A DNA stretch of 64,000 nt, from positions 622,609 to 686,608 of the forward strand of contig BCIM01000005.1 of assembly GCA_039545315.1 (NCBI GenBank), read 5' to 3'. The notes beneath the pieces were generated by a model. That model saw nothing but the letters and a program-made list of their open reading frames with translations, had not been told where the DNA came from and did not search any database. Every line of letters begins with the position of its first letter. The first letter of the stretch is position 1. The translations under genes and the position numbers were made by a program. Source of the stretch: Kondoa malvinella. Its lineage: Eukaryota; Basidiomycota; Agaricostilbomycetes; Agaricostilbales; Kondoaceae. This document shows positions 42,347 to 54,561 of the stretch, piece by piece.

Positions 42347-43851
42347 TCACGGTTTCATTGATGCCCAATCTCTAGGATTTGTGACTGCGTCTAACAACTC
42401 TTTCTCCCTTGACCCTTCTACCGTCCCGATCTCTGGCATATACTCCCATCGTGCGGCCAAAGGCAGACTCATTAGGATACTCTCTATCCTTGCTCCTGGT
42501 GTTCGTAGACCGAAACTTGTTCCTCTGTCGTATATCAAGTTGAACTCTGCATATTTGCCCTACATGTTCGTCAGACCTGTCCTTTCCTCATGAGAGAATG
42601 CTCACTCGTCTAATACCCTGCCATCGTTTTTCCTGCTCACCAAAAGGCAGACCTAACCTCTTCTCAATGATAGGTTTATAAGCAGGCAAGAAAGCCTCTC
42701 CACACGTCCTCGCAAGCGCAAACACTTGATCCTGATTACCCTCTTCACCTAAATCATCAAAAAAGATTCCTCCAATGCCTCTCATCTCGTTATTGCGATG
42801 CTTGATCCGAAAGTAATCATCACACCAAGCTTTGAAGCGTGGGAAGTAGGAAGGATCATGTGCGTCGCAGGCTTTTTTGTATGTTGAGTGGAAATGATGC
42901 GCATCTGCTGGGAAAAGGTAGGATGGTGTTAGATCGGTACCGCCGCCGAACCACCAGGTTGCTGGTTGACCTGGATCAGCTGGGTTTTCTACTCTGTTTG
43001 TCGCGTTCAGACTTGACCGGGACAGAAAGAGAAGCAGAGACCTACTCGAAATAGCGATAGTTGAAATGGACTGTCGGTGCGTATGGGTTGCGAGGATGTA
43101 CTACTGACGAGATACCACATGCAAAGAAGGGTAGAGGTGTTTTACCGTCGTACCAAGCCTGCGCAAGTATCAGCGTAGCTCATCAAAACGGGAATAAAAC
43201 TCACATCGAATTTCCCACCGTGATCCGCTCGCATAGCTTTCACAGCAGCAGGCGGCAGCGTCCCGTGCACAACACTGACATTCACTCCAGCCTTCTCAAA
43301 TACTTGTCCATCTTGTAAAACACACGAAATGCCTTCCCCACCTTCTTTCCTTAGCCAGCTATCCCTGAAGAATTTGCTAGGTGGATGCTGGGAAGTAGCA
43401 GATGAAGCAGAGGTGACTGCGTTGGGCGAATCTTCAATCTCTTGCAAGGCATCGACTATACGAGATTGAAGTGATTTCACCCAGCTTGACATTCGAGTGC
43501 GCATTGGCAGGCTCTCATCGTCATATTCTGGGTTTGGAGGGGATGGGAAGGGTGTAGGCTGTCTTCGCAATCAGCTAGGTTGCTTAGCTAGAGCCGTAGA
43601 CCTTACTATGGGTGAAGAGGCTATCGGAGATTCTGCTTGAAGCGGTTCATGCTGTGTTGTGCGATCAGCACGATCCACGGCTTGATATATGATAGACATG
43701 CATGATAGAGCAGACTAGCAGCCAACAGACATCCTGCAGCGAGAGGGACAGACGCAAGCCAGAAAGTCGGTCTCGCTACTCTAGTCGAGTATTGTCTGCG
43801 TACAGCAGACTGCCACGCAGGAGCTCGTAGTAGCTTGATAGGCTGCTGCAT
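42347..43851 (-). CDS. HEM13: Coproporphyrinogen III oxidase (aerobic)
   Basis: Oxidative decarboxylation of coproporphyrinogen III to protoporphyrinogen IX in heme synthesis. It starts at ATG 43851; residues 1-50 are basic then hydrophobic ([35 protein letters not shown]), as in mitochondrial forms. Family motifs are [103 protein letters not shown] and the C-terminal [35 protein letters not shown]. The stop is at 42347-42349. The join after the first exon is ambiguous; the enzyme core is secure. Confidence 0.92.
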
Positions 43852-44402
43852 CGCTCATGTGCAAGCTTAAGGGTATCACTCTGGTCAAGATATCGCGATG
43901 TTCAGACAAGACGAGCGCGTCATCAGCGTTCTACTTGTGCCGAACCAAGCATTGATTACTAGACTACACTACTATCTGGCAGGCTACATGCAGCGAAGCG
44001 CCAGCGCTTCGTGCACTAGATGGCAAAGGCATTACCACGTTTGAAATTGCTGATCTGTTTGTTGCTTCAAAGACTATGCCGACGTTATTGATGTACTGAT
44101 GTATTCGATATCATATTGTGATGGCGGTCCGTGTTGCTGAACGTCCGATTACTGATACTGAAAAAACGCTGCTTTGTCTGTAAGTCAAGCGATCAGTACC
44201 GCAAAGCTCACATATGCAGACGCGTCATTTCAGAGCTCACCCAGCATCAGAGCCATACCAATAAATACTCTACTCTTGACCAAGAAAGCTCGAATAGACT
44301 AACGCCAAAAAGGTCAGGTTCATCATGCGGCTGCTTGCAAGAGAACGCACAGCATCACCGATCATACCTATCGCATGTCCAGCTACAAGTCATTACCACC
44401 CG
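43852..44402. other. Intergenic region holding repeat copy A
   Basis: Between the coproporphyrinogen oxidase start and the FunK1 stop. Apart from repeat copy A I see no gene. Two short frames (96 codons at most) are without family resemblance. Confidence 0.5.
44071..44230 (+). repeat. Direct repeat, copy A (3' of FunK1 gene)
   Basis: About 160 bases closely similar to 46141-46333, in the same orientation. Shared blocks include tgatgtattcgatatcatat, gtctgtaagtcaagcgatca (one base different) and gacgcgtcattt at the right end. Copy A lacks about 30 bases found in copy B. It lies just beyond the stop of the FunK1 gene. Confidence 0.85.
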
Positions 44403-46030
44403 TCAGAATCTCCGCATCTGAAATCTCTTTGTTAGTCTAGAATCAGGATGCAACGGATAGTACGCACCCCATTCGGACCAAGTGTCAAAGCTTTCGTGGT
44501 CCACCTGTTTGAGCTTCCTGAACAAGTCGCCGAACAAGGCTCTTGCGCTTCCAGCGCTGACCAGCCACTGTTGATTCAGCTCATTGACCAGCGTCCTTCC
44601 CTCATCATACTCCTCATACATCGTCCTACGTTCCATCTTGCTTCGCTCGACATCGTCACTCCTAATCCATTCAGCAGCCTGCCTCTGGTCCGCCGATGGA
44701 TTCTCAATATGCTTAACCACATCTGCGGTAATTCCTGTCTTTAATGATGACCAATGGTCTCGCTCCTCTGCTGCAGGTATAACATTGCCGCATATGTTCA
44801 AGGTAATCAAGAACTTTCGGAACAGTCTCTTGACTGTCACAGCTCGTGGGGTAGATGCTGCTAGTTGCGATCGCAATCTGTCGAACAGGCTGTCATTCTC
44901 TTGTGCATGGACAGCGATTCTGGAAGCCTGTTGAGTAGCACGACGTCGTTCTAGGGCGGATGGAGCATGACTTGTGCTGAGGCTGGCCATCTGATTGGAA
45001 GGTCCAGTAGAGCCATCGATAAGCGTTTCGGCTGCTGATTCCATAGGCTGAGAAGAAGAAGTAGCAGACGACGAGCTCTTGGCTCTTCGAGGCAGAGATG
45101 GACGACTATTTTGGGATGATGAGGGCGGATCTGACGCTTGACTGGACAGCTTCTTGCTTTGAGATTGCTTAGAGGAGCTGTCTTTCTGCTTGCGAAGTCG
45201 ACCCGGCACCTCTTCAGGCTTCAATAAGAGGTTGATCATGATCCAGACGAGAAGGTAGTAGATGGATTCGAGATCTTGACGAGGGTGAAACTGATAGAGG
45301 TTGGAATGACCCGCAACGCAGATGGCGAAAGAAGCACACTCTGGCGTCAGGGTGACTGGGAGGATTTGCAGTGACCATGAATTATCGCTGTCGCTGTTCC
45401 CGCTGTTGCCAGCCTCAATGAACGATGAGGCTCCATAGTCGATGATGAACACGTGCAATCGATTTTCTGGAGATCGTTTGACCAAAAAGTTGGAGAAGGA
45501 GATGTCGCGATGCGCAATGCCCATCTTGTTTAGTACGAGGTAAGCTATAGCACGGGAAATCAGCGGAATATTAAAGCATAAGATTTAGCCGCAATCTCAC
45601 ATTGTATGATATCGTCGAAGAGCTCAACCATCTCCCTGATGTTATGCACCGATTTTCTGCTCACGACCTCTCCTCGACCTTTCATGACGATAAACCAAAG
45701 ACTTCTACTTGTAGTTGATGGGTCGGGATTCGGCACAGCAGATCGCGCTTGAAGCAACTGAGGATAGCGAGAGGCGTATTGTAGAATCTCTTGGTCGGCG
45801 AAGCCATTCATTCGAGATGTTATTCGACGCATGACATGAAGCTCCATTGGCTCCAAGAGCTGATCTCCAATCGAACACAGATGTTTAGTATTGACCCAGA
45901 CAGCCTTGATGACTACATCCGGTTGTTCAGCTTGATAAACAGCACTGCTGGTACCAAAATCGCGATGATGGGCAGCGAAGGGTTCGGCAGCAATGGATGA
46001 CGTTTCAGCCCGATTGGTCTTTTCGTTCAA
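44403..46030 (-). pseudogene. FunK1-family protein kinase, front end broken
   Basis: Fungal-specific kinase family that is expanded in basidiomycetes; substrates unknown. Two main exons are joined at an intron of 55 bases near 45535-45590: HRDFGTSSAVYQAEQPDVVI with KAVW (ATP lysine), then SYLVLNKMGIAHRDISFSNF (catalytic loop HRDxxxxN) and VFIIDYGASSF (metal loop DYG for DFG). The C-terminal 250 residues are Ser/Gln/Lys-rich (SSSKQSQSKKLSSQASDPP) and end KRFQMRRF. There is no ATG at the front: the frame opens with TTG after a TGA. Just upstream the same frame reads AINFLRYTPTKLLLGLPSDT before that TGA, so the N-terminal FunK1 part looks cut off. A missed upstream exon cannot be excluded. Confidence 0.7.
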
Positions 46031-46140
46031 TCAAGAGAATACAGTGTCAGAGGGTAGACCGAGAAGTAGCTTTGTTGGAGTGTATCTGAGAAAGTTGATC
46101 GCTTGTATCACCAGACCAAAGTTTTCTGCTTGTTGATTCT

Positions 46141-46333
46141 AAGACTTATGCCGACATTACTACTGTACTGATGTATTCGATATCATATTGCGATGACGGT
46201 CCACATAGCTGAACATTCGATCACTGAAGAAGAAGATACAGATACAGCTGAAGCTCCAGATCTGCTGCGTTGTCTGTGAGTCAAGCGATCACGCAGGAAT
46301 GCCGCAAAGCTCACTTAATTAGACGCGTCATTT
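46141..46333 (+). repeat. Direct repeat, copy B (5' of FunK1 gene)
   Basis: Partner of 44071-44230. It contains an extra run agaagaagatacagatacag compared with copy A. The homology ends at gacgcgtcattt, which covers the stop codon of the F-box-like gene on the minus strand (46328-46330). Copy B is therefore the 3' flank of that gene, and copy A a displaced duplicate of it. Confidence 0.85.
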
Positions 46334-47242
46334 CCACCTCAACAAAATCCCTCGACCCGCCGCACTCGCCTCTAGCTGCATCTTGACCCATATCCCGCAT
46401 TCTCTATCCACATTCTCGCATTCCTGATCCAGTTCCATCCCGCTATCACAGCCCGAGCTCGTCGTGTCCAAGCCATGCGACGTAGCGATGACCAATTCCT
46501 GCAGTACAGGCAGACAATTTGGGTTTTGCAGCGAAAGTGAAAGATGATTGTACGGAAAGTCAGAGCAGCCGTAGAAATGCAGAGATTGGATTGTAGGCGG
46601 TAAAGCTGATATGGCCACATCGTCAAAGGTGATTTTGTTCAGCTGAAGATGGTTTAATGCGGTGCAAGTACCAAGTAGCCGCCAGATGTTTGATGAGGGT
46701 ATATATTCAGCGTTCGGCCAATGTGCGAGCTGAATGTGCGTGACCAATTTCGCCAAGGCTGGTGAGCGAATGAGGATGGGTAAATGGTGCGTTGGTGCGC
46801 AAAGGGATATAGTTGGGAATGCAGCGAGGTATTTACGTATCGTTTGCAGCGATCGACTGATTATGGTATCGTTGACAACAGACTGGGTAGCAGTGAGATG
46901 GACGTGGTATATAGTGCCTTTGAGACTTGGAGATGCTTGTAAAGTCCTTGCGAGCCGGACAAGTTTGCTGTCAATTCGCAAACGTGAAAGCCTTTCGAGT
47001 TCAACTCGAGCAGGGTGGTATATTGAGAGAGACTGGATATCTTGCTCAACGGTATATGGGTGGGTAGAGGTATAGTCGACGAGTATGTCCGTATACAGTA
47101 GTCTTTTTGCACAGGGGTGAAAGGGCTTCAAGAGCATCGCAGTGCGCAATAGCTGATTTCGTAGCGGCGGCGACTCTGAGTCATCGGCTGCTGTTTGCAA
47201 GATGCAGGCTATAGACTCTGCAGGCAACAAGGTGATGTGCAT
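46328..47242 (-). CDS. F-box-like protein
   Basis: Single-exon frame from ATG 47242: MHITLLPAESIACILQTAAD resembles the first F-box helix, followed by LRTAMLLKPFHPCAKRLLYT. The rest (about 304 residues in all) carries loose leucine-rich segments (LVTHIQLAHWPNAEYIP, LNHLQLNKITFDDVAISALP, TIQSLHFYGCSDFPYNHLSL), in the style of basidiomycete F-box/LRR proteins. It ends GRGILLRWK. A longer reading from a TTG upstream is unlikely. It starts 153 bp from the divergent F-box gene, so both share one promoter region. Confidence 0.7.
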   Translation of the reverse strand: MHITLLPAESIACILQTAADDSESPPLRNQLLRTAMLLKPFHPCAKRLLYTDILVDYTSTHPYTVEQDIQSLSIYHPARVELERLSRLRIDSKLVRLARTLQASPSLKGTIYHVHLTATQSVVNDTIISRSLQTIRKYLAAFPTISLCAPTHHLPILIRSPALAKLVTHIQLAHWPNAEYIPSSNIWRLLGTCTALNHLQLNKITFDDVAISALPPTIQSLHFYGCSDFPYNHLSLSLQNPNCLPVLQELVIATSHGLDTTSSGCDSGMELDQECENVDRECGIWVKMQLEASAAGRGILLRWK

Positions 47243-47395
47243 TCTGGTAGAGGTCTTGAACGTGGTCGTTTCACGCCAACCTCGTGCCGTTTGGATCTCG
47301 TTCAGAATTCTTTTTAGGGATAAAGAAGCTCCTTTGCACAGCAGTGCCAACAGAAGTGACAGCTTCTCGCGTTTCTCCTACTGGTACCGAGGACG

Positions 47396-49781
47396 ATGGT
47401 CAAACTCCGAACCCGCATCAATATCTCGTCGAATGCTCAAGGGGCAGTCTTGTCAGAGGACAGACAGTCACAAGGAAGCAGCGTCGTGCCCTCTCACAGC
47501 GCAGCCGTCGAGAGACTACCTGTCGAATGTGCTTTGATGGTGCTTGCTTCTCTGGCTCCTGTCGACATAATTCGAGTCTCGAGGGTGTGCAAATGGTTTC
47601 GCTCTATCATTTTGAACAAACGAATGGCCAAGCCGATTTGGGTTCAAGCCATTGAAGACCATGAGCTGCCCCAGTGGATTCCTGATGATATCTGCATCCC
47701 TGAGTGGATAGCGATGTGTTTCGAGCCATGGTGCACGTCGTGCCGAATCAATGGAGCTCCTCAAGTGCATCTTCACGCTTTGAACAGAATTCAGCTGATA
47801 TCCAATGTGTAAGGTTGATTTCGCATTTCGAGCGCGACTCTGTGCGCGCTGCGCTAGCCGGGGTTTGTGCCACGGCTGTTTGCTACATCAAGCGCTCACA
47901 AATCTCGCAGATGTCATACACCTCAACCAGTATAGGGAGGCGGACGGGTCGATCATCCCATATACGAAATTAAGATTGCTATCACAAATGGTCTCGATGC
48001 CTTCCTGGACGCATGCTGAGTTCGTCTCACTGCATCTGCTTGAATACATCTGATCTCCCAGCTCAGCCCCTTGTGTGGTATCGAGTATCCACATCTCAGC
48101 AGCCGGGCGTCGGAACGCATACCAAGCGGCAGGGGATACGAACATTCCGGTCCGGAACACACTGTCCTGAAAGCACAGCTCGACGAAGTGTTTCATCTTT
48201 TGAATAATCACAACTACGAGTCAGTGGCCTCTCCGAAAGCACCGCACGATCTTCCTCTGTGGTGGTCTCAGGGGCTCATCAATCCCTCTGAGCTAGGGTA
48301 TGAAATAGGTTTTCTGGTCGTCTACCCGGAGGTCGCAGCAGTAGTTAAACGCAATCAAGACAGAGTCGAGGATGCCAGAACTGTTAGTGAAATGCTCCTC
48401 TCGCTTGCTCGCGTGTTTGACTCTACTCTAGCATAAAGACGACATCAAGATATGGGAGAAGGGACTGAGAGGGAGATCAGCAGTTGAGGAGATGCACAAT
48501 GCGCGCAAGCAGGAGTCAGTCCAATCGTCATGCTTTCGAGAGCCGCGTCTCATTCGGAGATGACCAGGATCATCGAAAAATTGGAGGGCAGCGGTGTCTC
48601 AATACCAGATTTGCCGGAGGCCTACTTTGAACAGTAGGTGGACATCATCTGTTGTATATCGATGATTCTAACGGCATGACATCAGTCCAATCTTTCGTGA
48701 AAAGTATGTCCTTGGGACAATGTTGTCGATGCTCCGCTGACACGTACCTGTAGCAGTCGGCTGAACATGAATAAATGGAAATCTACCAAAGCAAAGCTGG
48801 ATGATCACCTGTACACATTGCGCAAAGGTAAATTAACAGTAAGGCTACCTGCACTGAGACTGATTAATACGCCAGGCCAACAGTCACTCGCGACTTGGAC
48901 AGATTGGGCTGAGAATCGCTTGCCTAATTTTGTAGCGTCTCGAGAGTACATCGAGGACTCGGCTCTCTTTGTGCAAACGTACGACGCCGCTGCCTTCCCT
49001 TCGATCATGGCATTGATCGATGCAGAGTGTGCGTGGTTGAGCAGCAGCCGAAATTCTTTCTGACACATGAACAGCAGTGGGAGCGATACCAAATGAGACA
49101 GATTGGGCTACTGCACTCGAAGCGCTACATGCTGAAGTTGCCGAATGGCGTGCTGATATACGATCTACTCTCTGTAACCTGATACCAGAAAAGTTTCAGA
49201 CCGAAGGCAAGGTACATCCTTTGGACCGAGCAAGTGAGTCTCTTTTTAGAATCGCGGAACCTTCGCTGAAAGTATTAGCCTTCGTCATCGGTGCTCGCTC
49301 CTACACCAAAGCCGCGACCAAGCGGAAGAAAAGCACAAATCTGCCCGACAAGAAATGGAACGATATCACACTCGAAGCCAAGCGACCCACAGGCTACAAC
49401 TTTATCGAGCTCATTCCAAACCTAAGACAACGCAAGCCTATAGACAAGGAGCATCCTTACATCTCGCACTACATCTCGCTCGACCTGGATAAATTTGGTT
49501 TCGACAGTCTGAGAGCTTCCGCTATTCATAGAATCTTGGACATGGCTGGTATCGACGCAGTAAATACCAGCTTGGAGGACATTGAGGCTCTTGGGAAGCG
49601 ATGGATTCGTCAAGCTACAACAGGCGAAGAGTTTCGGTACAGTTTTGAACAACTTGTGCGTTCGCTCTCATCCCGATTACTACGGTACTAATAGTCATCA
49701 ATACAGCGCTGCTTCAGACACTTGCCTTTTGGACTCGACGACTTGCGTTGGTCCGAATCAGACGAAGCCACAGAGGCATAA
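47396..49781 (+). CDS. F-box protein with Agaricomycete-type zinc-like motif
   Basis: Multi-exon SCF adaptor-type protein. It starts at ATG 47396. The F-box is at about residues 40-80 (ERLPVECALMVLASLAPVDI, VSRVCKWFRSIILNKRM), followed by WVQAIEDHELPQWIPDD. The CTSC...LCARC pair with VDFAFRARLCARC is typical of mushroom-type F-box proteins (their usual form is CxxC...DFALRxRxCxxC). Later exons encode GRGYEHSGPEHTVLKAQLDE, KAPHDLPLWWSQGLINPSEL, RLPALRLINTPGQQSLATWT, a basic stretch, and the end LPFGLDDLRWSESDEATEA with stop at 49779-49781. About ten introns; inner joins are approximate. No target can be named. Confidence 0.7.
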
Positions 49782-50140
49782 TTCTGATCGACGAAAGTCC
49801 GTCAAAGTCCAGACGCGTCGCAACACTCAGTTCGACAGCGATATATTCTAATAGTACAGCAAATGGAGCTTCGTGATGCTGCTGCCGCGCCGCGTATAGG
49901 TTGAAGTGATGTGCTATCTTTGCAACGATCTCCAATATCCAGTGCTAGCCCTCTCGTCGAGCTAGCCGCTGGCTTTCCTTATGAACCTTGTCAGCTTTTG
50001 CAGATCACCTCCTGTATGTAGAGACCTCGCTAAACAACGAATCGAAGGCGGTGTTTCGTGTTTACTTCCCGTTCCCGACATCCGGTCAGACGAGCACTGG
50101 CGGACTCTGATACCTCACAACAGCTGTATACCCTGCACTC
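49782..50140. other. Promoter region of first chitin synthase
   Basis: About 360 bases with no gene. The end before 50141 is A/C-rich with ctcacaacagctg just upstream of the start, as expected of a leader. Confidence 0.5.
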
Positions 50141-53100
50141 ATGGCTTACCAAGGTAGAAGTCCTGCATACGACGACCACTTGGAAGGTCAATACTCCAAC
50201 TACGCAGCGGATGATCCACCTGCACACTACGCTCGAGGTCCTTTGCCTGTACCTGGTCAGCATCAAGACACGGGAAGACAGTCTGCGTTCTCTCCACCAC
50301 CGCCTTCCATGCCAGCGCCTTACAGACATCCGTCTCCTTACTTACCTGACCCTTATGCACAAGCGCGACCTGGTTTCGACTCTCACTTGACTGGCTCGTC
50401 AGGCTATTCAGATCCTTTCAACGATCCTGCGCAACATCAACTAGGCGACCCTGCCTATGATCATGATGCTTTACCTTTGATGAACGAAGCTGGAGCCTAC
50501 AATGGAGCGACTTACAACCCTGAACCTCAACCAGGCTCGCATCAATATGATGCGCATCCACAAGACGACGATCAAGGAGGTCACTATGCGCCTGGGGGCT
50601 TTGTAGACCCTCAGGAAGACATCAGCATGGTCCGCTATGGAAAGATTCCAAGTCGGCAACCTAGGCGTTTCAAAACAATCAAGCGCGTAGAATTGTATCA
50701 AGGCAATCTGGTTCTCGATTGTGCTGTTCCAGACAAGCTATTGCAAATGTGCGCCAACAAGACGGATAGAGAAATGACACACATGCGATACACGGCTGCG
50801 ACTTGTGATCCGAATGATTTCAAAGATGAGCGCTATACGCTCAGACAGCTGCTCTATCCTAGAAGGACGGAGCTGTTCATTGTTGTGACTCTTTATAACG
50901 TCAGTCGCTCGCAGAGACAGCTATTCATTTGCTTATAGGGTTCACGATTGACAGGAAGACGACGTCCTCTTCACCCGAACAATGCACAGTGTGATGAAAA
51001 ATATTGCACATCTATGCAAACGAGATCGATCCAAAACATGGGGCAAAGATGGGTGGAAGAAAGTGGTCGTGTGTGTTGTAGCGGATGGAAGATCAAAGAT
51101 CAATTCGAGGACGCTGAGTGTGCTAGCTGCGATGGGTGTATATCAGGAGGGCGTCGCGAAGAATGTTGGTATGTGCTTTGAGTACGCCGACAAGCTCAAG
51201 CTGATCTGTCTGGTAGTGAATGGCAAGCCTGTGACTGCGCATATTTACGAATAGTCAGTCTTCCTTAGACTCTTTCAGAATGAATGCTGAACTTGTTACT
51301 GCAGCACGACACAAAGTCAGTCCTACCAATTAGACATATGATCTAGCTGACTTCAATATAGTCTCCGTCGACTCCGATCTTCAACCGCACGGCAGTGAGA
51401 AAGGCGTCGTACCAGTCCAAATCCTCTTCTGCCTGAAAGAGAAGAATCAAAAGAAGATCAATTCGCACAGGTGGTTTTTCAACGCTTTTGCTGATGTGCT
51501 CGCACCAAACGTCTGCATTCTGCTTGATGGTGGTACTGCACCCGGTCCTACCTCTATCTACCAGTACGCGCTACCCCTTTCGACGCTGGACCCAAGCTAA
51601 TGATATTTCTAGTCTTTGGAAAGCTTTCGATGTGAACTCGAACGTTGCAGGTAGGCCCAGTGGAATTCAATAAACAAATCAGCTGACAGAGGAACAGGCG
51701 CTTGTGGCGAGATTGTTGCGCTGAAAGGCAAATACTACCGCAATCTGTTCAATCCGCTTGTCGCTGCACAGAATTTCGAGGTTTGTCAATCACGCTTGAC
51801 TGGACTCATCTGATTCTATGTAACAGTACAAGATGTCCAACATTCTCGATAAGCCTACGGAAAGTGGTAAGCGTCAAACTTGTATGTATCAAGGTCAAGC
51901 TGACTTATCGAACAGTCTTTGGCTACATCAGCGTTCTGCCTGGTGCCTTCTCAGCGTATCGATACATCGCGCTACAGAATGACGTGAATGGGCATGGTCC
52001 GCTCAGTGAATACTTCAAAGGTGAGTTAGGGTGCATCGGCTGATTGAAAGCAAAGCTGATCGAATCGCGCAGGCGAGACTCTACATACATCACCCGATAC
52101 TGATCTTTGGACGAAAAACATGTAGTAAGTTGGAGCTTCTTTAGAGGTGACTCTTCGTGCGCTTACGTCTGTGCTCTCATGATAGCTTGGCTGAAGACAG
52201 GTAAGTGCCACGCATTCAACCATTCCTATTGATTCGCTCACCTGGAACATCAGGATTCTCTGCTGGGAGCTCGTGTCGAAACGAGATAGCCAGTGGCTAC
52301 TGCATTACGTCAAGAGTGCTTACGTTCGTAAAATCTGACCTTGCTGTATCATCAATTTAGTGAAGACATCTCGAACAGGCTGTAACTGATGTGCCGGATA
52401 CCTTGCCAGAGCTGATCTCGCAAAGAAGACGTTGGCTCAACGGTTCGTGCCTAATCTAGACATGCAGTTCACATACCGAAATGTCAAATACAGGCTCCTT
52501 CTTTGCTGCTATTCACTCGGTTGTGCACTTCAGCTACCTATATCGCTCTTCACATAGCTTCATGCGCAAATTTTGGTTGCACATCGAGGTCTTCTACACT
52601 TCCTTCAATATGATTTTCGCTTGGTTTGCCTTGGTGTGTATCTTGCGGATGCGTTAACTTGACTAATGCTTGGCTTGGTAGGCAAACTGGTATATCTCAT
52701 TCAAGATTCTCACAACTTCGCTGGAAGATGACTCTTTCGGTTTGAACGGAATTCAATGTGTGCTATAATTCTTTATGACGTTGTTGCAAGGACTGATTGT
52801 GTGCTCTAGACTTCAATACCGTTCTCGGCTGTAAGCAAATCCACGTGATCTGGATGTAGAGGCTGAAGACATTTCAGACGTCTACCTTGCTCTCCTCATC
52901 ATGTGCTTCCTGCTCGCTATGGGCAACAGACCACAAGGCTCGAACAAGACTTTCACAACCGCTGTCGTTGTCTTTGCGCTGATCACACTTTACATGACCG
53001 TACGCGCGCCCGCCTCGCATCATTCCACGCTAACAGGTGCTCGAAAAATACAGTTCGCAGCCATCTTCCTCGCTGTAAAGGGTATCATTAATGTCAAGGA

Positions 53101-54297
53101 TGCGGCAGATGCAGGCGGGCAGCTCGAAGCGACCGACGTTTTCCAGAATCCCAGTATGTGTTGTCCTCTTACTTTCTATATGAGCTGACACACTATTTCA
53201 GTCTTTCGTAACATTGTTCTTTCCCTAGTAGCAACCTTCGGTCTCTACTTCATTGCCAGTCTGATGTTCTTTGACGTAAGTAAAACTGTGAGCTGTGTTT
53301 ACCGTGCTGAACGTATCGCAGCCATGGCATATGCTAACGAGTTTCGGTCAATACCTGCTCATAGCTCCTTCGTATACGAACATCATGTGAGTATTCTGCG
53401 TCTTGAGTCGCCCTCGCTGATCTGTGAATAGCAATGTGTACGCCTTCTGTAATGTGAGACTCCGCTTAACCGCTGCGCCTCAGATGCTGATGGTACATTT
53501 TGCTCAGGTGCACGACGTCAGGTCGGTCATATGTCCTTAAAAATAATCAGGGCAATTAAATTGACAGTGTAATTGCTACCTCATAGTTGGGGTACGTTTG
53601 ATCGCTGTCGACCAAGAGATAGCCTTAACGAATATCAATAGGCACCAAGGGCGACAACACTGTCGAGCTCGACCTGGGCGTAGTCAAGGGCAAAGATAAT
53701 GCTGTCGAAGTCAACGTCCCGGCGGATTCGAAAGACATCGATGATGTGAGTCTATCCTTCTTATCGCTCTATTGTAGATGCTAAGGAGGGCTAGGCATAC
53801 GATGATGCGTGGGCTGTGCTGTCGAAGAAGCCGCCTGTCGAGAAAGCAACGGTTGATGCGGAAACAAGAGTGCAAGACAGTTACAAGAATATCCGGACCA
53901 ATGTGAGGGCAACTCTTATTGAACAGCCTCAGGAGCTGATAGAATGTAGGTCGTCATGGCGTGGGCGATATCGAACGGTGCATTGGTTGCTGGCATCCTG
54001 TAAGATCATGGTTTACGCAGAATCCATGTTGCTGAGCAGTGTCACAGATCAACCGGGGCTGGTGCAAACATTACTGCAGATGGAGGCAGCTCCACTGTGT
54101 CCATCTACATGGCGATTCTTCTGTATAGGTATGCTTGGCGGCATCGCTGAAGGAAATCTGCTTACATCTTCGACAGTGTTGCTGGGCTGGCCGCGATAAG
54201 GTTCATTGGCGCAGCAGTCTGTAAGTGCTTTCACTGGTGCTGAGTATGCCTTGCTGACGATATTACAGACCTTATCGGCTGGCTCTTCACAGGCTAA
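50141..54297 (+). CDS. Chitin synthase, class I/II (first tandem copy)
   Basis: Polymerises GlcNAc from UDP-GlcNAc at the plasma membrane. It starts at ATG 50141. Residues 1-190 are a Pro/Gly/Tyr/Gln-rich, probably disordered tail. The conserved part begins [20 protein letters not shown], then [132 protein letters not shown] and the catalytic [13 protein letters not shown]. Several membrane helices fill the C-terminal third, ending [10 protein letters not shown]. More than twenty short introns. It lies 264 bp upstream of a second chitin synthase on the same strand. Confidence 0.93.
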
Positions 54298-54561
54298 GAG
54301 CGAGATCTTCTTTTCGGCAGGAATGGGTTTTACGCGTTCACGGACTCTTTTATTATTGATATGTATTGCACTGCTTGTAATGTAAAGCTCGCAGCAGCTA
54401 AGACAGCTAGATACCGATCTTCTCACCTCTTCCGCTTTGTTTATGTTTTGATTTGCGCTCCATTTAGCAGCCCTTTTTCCAGCCCAGCCAAGCTTCTGTT
54501 GTGCGATACCTGCTGTGCTGACTTGTCTTAATACCCTCTGTGACCGTTCGACGCGAGAAGC

